From Prinia subflava (Eukaryota; Chordata; Aves; Passeriformes; Cisticolidae): 64,000 bases of DNA. The notes beneath the pieces were generated by a model. The model saw nothing but the letters and a program-made list of their open reading frames with translations, was not told the DNA's origin and did not search any database. This document shows, piece by piece, positions 54,736 through 64,000 of the stretch (the stretch's first letter is position 1; each line of letters opens with the position of its first letter). The position numbers were made by a program, and so were the translations under genes. The stretch lies in the NCBI RefSeq assembly GCF_021018805.1, contig NC_086247.1:1-64000 (forward strand), in the 5' to 3' direction.

Positions 54736-56668
54736 GAACGGGTTCTTTAATGAGATTAAAAGCAAGGAGCGATCGGAGGAAGTAATGATAAAAATACAAA
54801 GCCAAATGGAGCTTGCAGAGATAGACCAAAACCATAAAAAACTGCAAATATGCTTGGTGTTACAAATTGCATATTGAAGATTTTCAAGCAGCGACAAAGG
54901 AGGACAAAAAATATTCTTGGGACTCTGATAAAACCTTCACTAGCATCTAGAGATAGTGGAAGGCTGAAAGTCTGAAGATGGCTTTAACATCCCCTTTTTA
55001 AAGGGCTTAACAATGTTCATTTTCTTTGACACCACCTAATACAAGCTTTAAGGTCTAGCAGAAGTTTTACCATTTGTCTCATTCACTTTGTATAAAATTT
55101 CTGTGTTCAAAGGGGTTTGGTTTGTATCCATTGCTTCACCTCAGCTCTGTCTTTTCCCCCTCCTCAGGGTTCCCTTGATTGTTTGGTAAGCACATTTTAA
55201 TGCTGGGTTTTCCTGCTCCTCCTTCTGTAGGTGAAAACTCCCTTGCACAGTCTAAGAGCCGGTTTTGTGCCACGAGCTGGAAATAAGAAAACATCTGGAG
55301 GAGGTGGGGACAGGGGAGATCAGGTCGCTTCCACATTCAGGTCTGTGCTTCTGTCAGATGAACTGAAGCCATCAGAGGAAAGCAGTGAGCCATTTTCACA
55401 GCCACAGCACACACACTCACCCACAGGCGTGAAGCACAATTGCCGTCCCGCTTTCCAAAGCCCTGCACAGAAGGGTTTTAGCCAGGATTGGGTCGAAGCC
55501 GCGGTTCCTGAGCACAGCTTGACTCATCTGGACACAGCCCCAGAAAGAAGAGCAACTGCTGGTCTGGCTGCCAGCCCACGGAAAGGAATAGAGCCCCACT
55601 TTCCCTGTGGGGAGCAGGCGGAGCTCTCAGCTCCCTGGCAGCCTGTTCCAGCTGAGGAATCCCTGCTCAGCTGTCCCCTGAGGGCAGCCACCGCTGCCCG
55701 TGGGCACTGTGAGCGCATCTCCCCTGCCAGAGGTTTCCTGCCGAGGCTGAGCTGCAGCCCTGCCCTGCTCCCCGCCACGGGGGCAGCTGCATTCACCTCC
55801 GTGGGACCTCGGGGAGCACAAAATGCACACCCAGCCGCACTCGCTTAGCCATACTGACACAGAGAATCTCTAACTTTTGCTTTCCTTTACAGCGGAAAGA
55901 GCTTTAGTCACCACAGCAAGAACTTCAGGCAGCCACAAAATTTCAAAGTGAACGTGATGCTGTTCTCCGCTGGCTCAGAAGCTGTTCCCGTTTGTGCAGA
56001 GATCACCAGAAACAACGATCATGCCAGAGTGACCGGCCCCCGGCGAGGGAGTGACCGTCCCCGGTGAGTGCCCCCAATGAGCGCCCTCCCGGCGCGCTTT
56101 CATGCCCTGTGCCCGGTCCCGGCACTCTCTGCCCGCTCCATATCCGTACTCGCTGACGGGGAACAAGCATCTGAATCTGGAACAGGACTCCCGTGCTGAT
56201 TAATAGGTCTGCTGGCATTTATTCCCTTTGGTCACTCTCCAGGTACATTATGGAGTTAGGATCTGGATGCAGCGCCTGGTTTCTCACAGAGCTGTTGGAT
56301 GAATCCTTGTGAACAATGGGTGGTGGAATATTGCACTGGCATTTACTCTTTGGTGTTTCACACTTTGCAAGGCGTTTTGGAATGCAAATGAAGGTTATGG
56401 AATACTTAGGAAATACATATGTAGGGAATATACACAAATATTCCTTGTGTGACATATCTGGTTATGAGGTTTTCTAAGAAAAAGCAACTCTGTAACAACC
56501 ATAGTCATGTGTTTGAAATTCATACACAAGAAATAGATCAAAATGAAAGGACAAGGAGCTGAATCCAGTTACCCAGACAAATGGTCCTGCCTCCTCACTA
56601 AAACAGGATGACAGCCTTACATGAAGTACATCTTTAGAGCTGTCTGATAGGTTAGTGGTATTACTAGT
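54736..56668. other. No gene recognised
   Basis: Positions 55230-55850 are moderately GC-rich and open on the plus strand for about 205 codons and on the minus strand for about 90. Neither translation matches a family, and the composition suggests chance. The rest is unique-looking. Confidence 0.35.
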
Positions 56669-57427
56669 TGTTGGGGGTTAGATTTGGTTTTGTTTTTTTT
56701 TTTCCCTCTTCTCACAGAATTTTTTCCCATAAGTTCCCAAGAAGCCTTAATGACTACTTAGTCAGAACAAAAAGAGTGCTTGAGGGATATAGCAGCACGA
56801 AGCTACACCTATTGTTTTTGAGTCCCTGGGAGTGTCCCTCAGAGGGGGAGGGGGAGGCACTCTTGCTCTCAGCGCCGAAGAGGACGGTCAGGCTGCCCTC
56901 TGCCTCTGCCTCGTCCTGGGAAATCTATCGTCATCTGCTGTGTACCCGGGAATCCTGAACTCGTTTTCTCCAGCCTCTCCCACCACCGCCGCTGCTTCTT
57001 CGGACCTTTGAGGCTCTCCTGTTACTCTGTAGCCCTGCACTGCCCAGCCCTGCCGGGACACCCCTGCTGCTCCAGCTGCCAGCGCAGAGCTCCTCATCTC
57101 ATCCACCAGCCCGGGACTTTTCCTTCCTTCCAGTTCGGCCTCTCGGAGTCCTGCAGGGGCACCCAGATCAAACTGCTCTGGGCTTTTGTAAAAGAAAGCC
57201 CTCAAGGTTCTTGGTTCTGTTTATTATTGATGCTGTAGTTGTTGTTTGTTTGTCGTTTTGTCATATATACTAGTAAAGAACTGTTATTCCTACCCCCATA
57301 CCTCTGCCTGAAAGCTCCTTTAATTTTCCTTTTAATTGGAATAATTTGGAGGGAGGGGATTTGAATTCTCCATCTCTAGGGAGGTCCTGCCCCTTCCTAG
57401 CAGATATCTGTCTTTCAAACCAAGACA
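56669..57427 (+). mobile_element. Solo LTR with 5-bp target duplication, copy 2
   Basis: The element starts TGTTGGGGGTTAGATTTGG and ends CAAACCAAGACA. It is flanked by a perfect CTAGT duplication at 56664-56668 and 57428-57432. It is in the same family and orientation as 48622-49496. Confidence 0.85.
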
Positions 57428-57432
57428 CTAGT

Positions 57433-58540
57433 TTAAAATCATAACAATCTTGCCACATTGGCTTACCCGATACTTAACAGAAAATGATTAGAAATGGTTT
57501 GTGTGGGTAAGGGATTGTGTTTTGAGGGGTTTTGTCTTGTGTCTCTTTACTCTGAATACATTCTTTCTCTGCTGGGCAGTTTTGTTGGTGTCCATTCCTG
57601 ACTTCTGCCATTAACTTCTCCCTGGCTGTGTGGGAGCTGTACAAGAAGGTGCTGTCCCCTCTCCAAAGTCTTCCTTGGAATCCTTGCGCACCATGCAATC
57701 TTGTGAAACGATGGTATGTCTGTTCTTAGAGTCTTTCATAACCATTGTGTCACCAGAGGAAGCACGGACATAAATGCTCTCACCTTCCTTACATGTTCAG
57801 TTCAAACAAAGACAGAAAGCAATCTGTGTCATCTTTTAGAATAAGTTCTAGCATTTCTTACAATGAGTAAAAGTGTTGATCTGGTAGGCAGCACACCATG
57901 AGTGGAAAAGTCATGGTTGATCATTTTGGCACTTCAAATTGTCAGCAAACTATTGCTGGTCTTGGACAAGATCAGTTTTACCTGCTCAAGCTCCATTAAC
58001 CCAAGGGACTGGACCCAAATGTGTGCTGTGAACTGTTAGAAAGGGTACTGCAGTTGTTACCAACTTGTTACTGTGATTCCTAGGGTTTGGGAGTGAGTCT
58101 AAATGCAGTTTTGTGAGGAGAAAAACTCAGCATAACAAAGCGTGATGGATTCAGCAGAGTTTAAGGGAATACTGAGAGAAGTGCCTCAGGATATTTAATT
58201 GGGAAGATGAGGAGAGAGAAGTCATTTGATGAGCATTTGATGGAGTTTCTGTGTATTCTGTGCATCTCCGTGTTCATTAAAAGCTGTAATAATGCACGGT
58301 CACTAACACTCTGTGGTGGTTTTGTTTTGTTTTGTTTTTTGTTTTAAAATTTTATGGTTCTCTCCAGCAGAGGTTGTAATGTTTTCTCTGACTCAGAACA
58401 AGGACCTGCTTTGGAATTGTGGCATATTTTCATTATGAAGTTGTGCCCTCCCTATAACCCACCAGTGATTAGAGATGATTTACATCCTAGGTTTGAGTGA
58501 AACGTGGTGAGGAACAACATGCAGTCATTTAAGGCAGGAA
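57433..58540. other. No gene recognised
   Basis: This is unique-looking DNA with a small TTTTG run near 58320-58345. No coding or RNA gene was recognised. Confidence 0.4.
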
Positions 58541-58847
58541 ATAGGATATTTTATCTCATTTCTCTGTGACCAGTGACAGGACCCGAGAGGATGGCTGGAG
58601 CTGTGTTAGGGCAGGTTTCGGTGGGTATCGGGGAAAGGTCGTTCCCCCAGAGGATGGTCAGACACTGAGCAGGCTGCCCAGGGGAACGGGCATGTCCCCA
58701 CAGCTGCCAGAGCTCCAGAAGTATTTGGACAATGCTCTCAGGCACAGCATGGGGTTGTTGGGGTGTCCTGTGCAGAGCCAGGGGACTCAGTGATCCTTAT
58801 GGATTCCTTCCAGCTCAGGACATTCTGTGCTTCTATGATTGATTTTA
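58541..58847 (+). mobile_element. CR1 LINE 3' fragment
   Basis: The order of phrases is that of avian CR1 3' ends: GATGGTCAGACACTGAGCAG, GGCTGCCCAGGGGAACGG and CAGCTCAGGACATTCTGTGC, then TTCTATGATTGATTTTAT, the worn 3' terminal repeat. Confidence 0.85.
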
Positions 58848-58942
58848 TCTAATCAAGACAATAGTAGGCTGGAACATTTGGCTTCCCATCTCCAGCTTTC
58901 AGAGACAATATGGAGATCTGTCAACACTGTAAAGGCCTAGAG

Positions 58943-59210
58943 TAATCATAAAATCAAGCAATGGTTAGAGTTAGAACGGACCTTAAAAATCATCTCATTA
59001 CACCCCCTGCCTTGGGCAGAGACAGCTTCCAGTAGACCAGGTTTCTCCAAGCCCCAAAGTCCACTTTGGTCCTTGACACTTTCAGGGATAGGGCAGGCAC
59101 AGCTGCTCTGGGCAACCTGTGCCAGGGTCTCACCACCCTCACAGGGAATAATCTCTTCCCAATATTCAATCTAATCTTGCCCTCTCTCACTTTAAATCGA
59201 GCTTTAAACT
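58943..59210 (-). mobile_element. CR1 LINE 3' fragment
   Basis: The plus strand shows the reverse complement: ATCATAAAATCA (terminal repeats), TTGGGCAGAGACAGCTTCCA, GGGCAACCTGTGCCAGGG and CTCACCACCCTCACAGGGAA. Confidence 0.85.
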
Positions 59211-59875
59211 GAAAGTTTAAACAGAGCCCTGAGCTTCAGGCAGAAGCAGTGCAGCCCACAATGCTCCCTAACAAAATGCTAAAGCAATGGACCTGTACAA
59301 GCTCAGGGGATACAGTTTAAAAAATTTGGTCTCCCAGACTTAGTTCATGGGGCAACAAATTTCCTCCCCTCTTTGTTCCACTCACCTGCTTCTCAGGATC
59401 TTGGCCATGATGTGGTCCTCATGTATTTTCTTCCATTAAGACTGAGCAAAAAAGAAAAGCAATTCAACAGGCCTGATTTTTTTTTTCTTTTGAACAATCT
59501 TGATGCTACCTGCATTGCAGCTCTGCAAGTTAATCTCGTGGATGTGTGTTCGCACACAGAATCGGTATCATTGCAATCTGCACATGAAAACCAATTCAGA
59601 ACAGACAGAGGGGAGGCTCAGGGGGGAAACAGAGCCAGAAATTGATTGACTCAAGTCTGTGTATCAAAAGCACTGGAGAGAATCCCATCAATAAGATATA
59701 AGCCACAAAACACATTTACCTCCCTCCCTCCTCAAGCATTTGATGTGTGAATATAAAATACATGAAGGTCACGAGAAAGGCGGTTGGGACCTCTGTGTTG
59801 CTGTTAAGGAGAAAAAGAGGCAGAGAGAACAGCAGTAGGTGAAGAAAACAGGGATATCAAAGGAACTTTGGAGAG

Positions 59876-60122
59876 AATCACAGAATTTTTTAGGTTGTAA
59901 AAGCTGTCTGAGGTAAGCAAGTCCAGTTGCTATCTCAGCATTGCCAAGGCCACCACTAACTCACATCTCCCAAGTGCCACAACCAACACAGCTTTTAAAT
60001 CTCTCCAGGGTAGGGGACTCCACCATTGCCCTGGACAGCTGTGCCAGGGCTGGACAAACCTTTCCAGGAAGAAATTTTCCCTAATACCCAACCTGAACCT
60101 TCTCTGGAGCAACTTGATGCTG
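59876..60122 (-). mobile_element. CR1 LINE 3' fragment, another subfamily
   Basis: The plus strand shows GAATCACAGAATTTTTTAGG, GACAGCTGTGCCAGGGCTGG, TTTCCAGGAAGAAATTTTCC and CCAACCTGAACCTTCTCTGG, a CR1 variant common in birds. Confidence 0.8.
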
Positions 60123-61790
60123 TTTCCTCCTGAGTGGATAAAGGAGATAGTGAAGGATTCTGCTTCACACTTGCAGGGACAAATACTTATAGATGCGAAT
60201 AGGCACCTTCATCATTCCTGCTCCAGCTCTGTGCCTCCTGCTCACCAGGAAAATGGTCTTTCCAAATTGTGGGGTGCCACAAAGAATCCACAAACCTGGG
60301 GGATGTGAAGTACAGGAGGGCAGGGAAGGAAAAAACTGAAGGACAGCAAGTGAGCATTTTTCCAACCTCCTCTTCTTGATCACTCAAGAAAGAAGAGCTG
60401 GGTTGAAATCTACCTGTGGAATTTTCCTAGGGAGCTGGTTACAGCCAATGTGAATTAAGATTCAGTTACTTTGATGGGCACAGCATTCAGCAGGGGCAGT
60501 AAAAAGACATGAGAATCTTTAAGCCTCTTGCCTCTTCATCAGTACCATCAGGAGGATTTCGGCCATGGGCATGACTGCTTGGATTAGATTTAATGTGGAG
60601 GAGAGCCCTTAGATGGCACAACCAATATTCACATCAATGAAGACTGGAACAGGAATGACCTGAGGAGTGGCAGGTGGCAAAGAATGAGTGCTGAAAGTTT
60701 TGGTTGTGTAAGATGTGAAAGAAATATCAGATAACAAAGAAACAAATAAACAGATAAGAAAGAAATATCAGAAAAACAAAAAAGCAAAAAGCTATGAGCT
60801 GGGTGCTATATTTGGGTGAAAATCACAGCAACAATCACCGTCTGTCCATCAGACTCTTTCTAGGTGAGAAAAAACAGACTGAAATGGAATCTGAACCAAG
60901 TAATTGCATGTTTTATCTCTTCTTCACATTCTTGTTCATTAAAGAAAAAGGAGCAAAAAGCAATAATAACCTCCTTTGTCTTATCCTGCAAAATATTTTG
61001 CCTTCCCAAATCCATGAAAATGAAATTTCTTTTGCTCCTACAGTTCTCTACCAGCTATTTTGTCTCCTGTGCAAGAGAAGGTTGAATACAATAACATATA
61101 GGTGCACCTAATCAGTGCCTAAGTTGAGGACATGGAGCTTTCTCTGGAGTAGGCTGCACGGTGCAGCTGGAGCAATTACCACTTCACCAGTCTCTAAGAC
61201 AGTAGAATTTGTTTGGGACATGAAAAAATGAGATGGAAAAAAAGAGATTCATGTCTTCAATTCAGCAAAGTGATGGCTCTCAATTAGGACAGAATAAAGG
61301 TTTCTCAGGATTTCAGCTTTATCCTCCATATCTCCACAATGCTGAATGAGCAGAACAATAAATTCAATACACATTAGTTGTCCACCTGGGTTTTGTTCCT
61401 CTTGGATACTTGGGTACTTTTTAACCCATGTATTTAAAACAAAAATATGTCAGGTTTGGCTGTATTTTATTAGAAGGTGTCTCATATCTGTGACAGCTTG
61501 TTCTTCTTCCCAATGGATTGCTCTGGTTGGATCATGGTCGCATGAGGATCACAGGTGCTACACTAAGAGGTGTTGATGATGTGACAGCAGCACCTGGCTC
61601 AAGGATGGAGCCAGCAGCCCATAAATCAGAATAAATGAAGGTCTCATAATGCCATGGCAAAAGAATGGAATTGGGGTGCAGAGTGAAACGGACAGGAATG
61701 AAATCATCTTTGGCATCATCCTTCGTGCATCCTGCTTAGACATAGAGAAGGATCCAGTGAAACCTTTTAGCACTTTCCAGTGCCTAACTG
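60123..61790. other. No gene recognised
   Basis: This is unique-looking AT-moderate DNA. Short frames exist (for example plus strand 60794-61111) but show no family resemblance. Confidence 0.4.
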
Positions 61791-62105
61791 TACTCCAAGA
61801 GAGATGGAGAAGGACTTTGGACAAGGGCATGGAGTGACAGGACAAAGGGGAGTGGCTTCTGACTGCCAGAGGGCACGGTTAGATGTGACATTGGGAAGAA
61901 ATTCCTCCCTGTGAGGGTGGAGGGGCCCAATGCAGGTTGCCCTGAGCACCTGTCTGGCCCATGTCTGGAAGTGTGCAAGGCCAGGTTGGACTGGGCTCGG
62001 AGCACCCTGGGACAGTGGAAGATCCCAAGGCAGGAGGGTTGGAACAAGATGGACTTTGTTGCCCCTTCCAACCCAAACCCATCTGGGATTCTCTGGTTGA
62101 ACAAG
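61791..62105 (+). mobile_element. CR1 LINE 3' fragment
   Basis: Phrases in order: GGGCATGGAGTGACAGGACA, TTGGGAAGAAATTCCTCCCT, GTGAGGGTGGAGGGGCCC and GGCCAGGTTGGACTGGGCTC, ending near CCCATCTGGGATTCTCTGG. Confidence 0.85.
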
Positions 62106-63239
62106 GATATTACTGATGGGACATGTCTTTTTGCAAGATCCCTGTGCATTTTCTACTTGATTTCTTGTTTCAAATGGATATGGGGAGCTGTGTCTGGTGA
62201 GCAAAATCGTCCTTCATGTGTACTGGCTGTATAAAGGCAGCACGGATGTAGCTCCCTCCCTTCCCCTCTCTGGGGAAATTTGGCAGCCTGGGTGGGATGC
62301 TAACAGCAGGATCTGTCACTGACTCACTGCTTATATCTCTTAAAAGCCAATAAAGCTGCTACAGAGAGAAAGCCACCCCACACACTGTCAGTGGCACATG
62401 GCTCCTTGGCCACGTCCCTGGGGTGCATCCCTGCTGCCATGCTTGGGGCCAGAGAAGCAAGGAGGCCGTGGGGACTTCATCCTGTCTCCCTATCCCCTCT
62501 CCATTCCTTGCCCTCCTCAGGCCAGAATAGATTCTGTCATGGCCAGTGGCACTGAGATGCTCTAGCATTCTCCTCATGTCCCAGCTGGATGGGCATTCAG
62601 CTTGTAGCCTGCATTTGAGGTTTTCAGAAGAGGAAAATCAGGAAATTACAAAAAAAACCCACCATGAAAATAAGCTAAGAATTTTTTTTTACCTTTCCTA
62701 TACCAGCACAGTTAATACTAAGGAAATTTAGAGATCTGGACAAAAAAGAGGGAGGTTTAAAGAAAGACTGAGGAGGAATAACCTCATGAAAGCCTTAAAT
62801 GAAAAGGCTTCAGAGATGCTGCAGAATCAGACTAGTTAATCAAACTAATTAAATGACTGCAAGATACACTAGTAGCATGGCTCAGTGAAATAAAGAGAAA
62901 GAGACAAGAAATTCTCTGCTCTCTTTTTAGAAATACGCTGAATTTTGTTGCTCCTGAAGGTCCAGCCTGTCAGGTTTAAGCCACTTAGAAATCCTTGTTG
63001 TACAGACACAGGAGCCTGTCTTTATTTACCTAGCAATTTCTATAATACACAAACTCTTCCAGTAAATCTTTCTTTAGGATTTAAGTGGTATTTTTAATGG
63101 GCTGAGCTGGCACCCTGATTTTGCCTTCTCTTGTGGAAGCAAGCAAGGCAGTATATCATAAATTAGTTAATTTTCCTTCACAAAGAAGACACTTACTATT
63201 TACTGTCCCTCTTAATAGCTTTCATTTGTTAAAATAGCT
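62106..63239. other. No gene recognised
   Basis: This is unique-looking DNA between the last CR1 and the right-hand repeat module, with no gene or RNA seen. Confidence 0.4.
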
Positions 63240-63244
63240 TTCAT

Positions 63245-63318
63245 TTGTTAAAAGATTTCATTTGTTAACTTCTTTGTTGCCAACAGCCAAACTTCCACCT
63301 ACTCGGGCTATAAAAGAG
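63245..63318 (+). repeat. Dispersed repeat family A, 3' fragment
   Basis: The stretch from CATTTGTTAACTTCTTTG through CCAACAGCCAAACTTCCACC to GGGCTATAAAAGAGTAGAG matches the ends of the copies at 1-514 and 7522-8038. Confidence 0.55.
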
Positions 63319-63329
63319 TAGAGAGAGGG

Positions 63330-63470
63330 AAAAAAAACCAAAAAAAACCCCCAAAAACAAAAACCAAACCAAACCAAACCAAACCAAAACAAAACAAAAC
63401 AAAACAAAACAAAACAAAAACACAAAAAAACCAAAAAAACAAACCAACAAAAAAACAAACCTCCATCTCA
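63330..63470. repeat. A/C-rich low-complexity tract, (AAAAC)n and (AACC/AAACC)n
   Basis: AACCAAACC units followed by seven or so AAAAC units and mixed A-rich sequence occupy the place of the purine tracts behind the other family A copies. Confidence 0.8.
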
Positions 63471-63493
63471 ACAACCCCATAATGCCCATAATG

Positions 63494-63735
63494 CCAGCTG
63501 GCCTTACCAATCTGAGCCCTTACATACAATAAACAAAACCAAAACCCCAATAATACGTTTCAGAAGTCTGTTTTAAAAAGCTAATTAAATTAATTCTACC
63601 TCAAATACAAACAAATCCATCCATTAAGTTATCTTCACTTCAAACCCAAGTTACACGAAATAAATACCAAAAAATAAACCAAAACACCACATATCACCGA
63701 ATAATGTAATGTCGTATAAAAACCACATACACAAC
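63494..63735 (+). repeat. Dispersed repeat family B, copy 2
   Basis: The sequence is collinear with 8380-8625 (CAGCTGGCCTTACCAATCTG, ACATACAATAAACAAAACC, CCTCAAATACAAACAAATCC) with scattered changes. Confidence 0.65.
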
Positions 63736-63825
63736 GCGACATTCCCGTTCCAGGGAATGAATGTGCCGGGAGCGCTCCCCTCGAGGCGTTCGGGGCCGGG
63801 GCAGAGGCGCCTCAAACGCAGCAGC

Positions 63826-64000
63826 ACAGCCCAATTTAAACCCCTCCAATGCTGCCAAAGCTGAGCTTTGCTTCAGTTCAAGCCCTGAAACTGAGGCAAC
63901 AGCGAGCGCTCACCTCACCCTAAACCAACAGAACGGCAAATAAATGTATTCTCCTCTTCAAGTTAATCCCCGACAAGAACAGAAAAGGAGCTTGTTTCCT
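63826..64000 (+). repeat. Family C array, second copy, cut by the window end
   Basis: The sequence starts CAATTTAAACCCCTCCAATG and matches 9048-9220 almost base for base through CCCCGACAAGAACAGAAAAG. It continues past the window. Confidence 0.7.

Overview
The window looks like bird nuclear DNA, probably from a songbird. The support is CR1 LINE 3' ends of the avian type, solo LTRs of avian ERV-like families, CpG-island promoters, and protein-coding exons that follow vertebrate exon structure with GT-AG introns. No bacterial, organellar or CRISPR-like feature was seen.

Layout. Positions 1-7500 hold a broken-looking MIS18A-like gene (minus strand, recognisable exons between 4009 and 6243). It sits between two direct copies of a dispersed repeat (1-514 and 7522-8038), and a CpG island and a degenerate TTCGGC array lie at its 5' side. 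Positions 7522-12200 are repeat-rich: repeat modules, a CpG-rich patch, a degenerate tandem array of about 43 bp and an LTR-like element. Positions 12205-36966 hold a complete MSH4 gene on the minus strand, with 20 coding exons, 936 codons plus stop, and every reading phase matching across introns. Positions 41277-50639 hold seven intact exons of an ALDH18A1 (P5CS)-like gene, also on the minus strand. They encode about the last 380 residues; the glutamate-kinase half and the start of the reductase half were not found upstream. Positions 51446-52800 hold a GC-rich 8-10 bp minisatellite, a textbook CTCF motif and a degenerate tandem repeat of about 60 bp. Positions 53500-64000 carry an LTR copy, an orphan CpG island with a 35-36 bp spaced TACGCA motif, a solo LTR with perfect 5-bp target duplications, several CR1 fragments, and at the right edge a second copy of the composite module seen at 7522-9305.

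The main point of interest is the gene combination. In the vertebrates I know, MSH4 lies beside RABGGTB/ACADM and ASB17, while MIS18A and ALDH18A1 lie at other, unlinked loci. Here the three are neighbours, on one strand, in repeat-dense DNA. One is intact (the meiotic crossover factor), one is a 3' partial (proline/ornithine synthesis) and one appears frameshifted (centromere licensing). This is what would be expected of a region assembled from dispersed duplications, such as a songbird germline-restricted chromosome or a rearranged repeat-rich microchromosome. That reading is inference; germline versus soma read depth would decide it.

Limits. Exon boundaries were derived by eye from splice consensus, phase continuity and remembered family sequence. 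Repeat edges are approximate unless target-site duplications are stated. UTRs and transcription starts were not defined.
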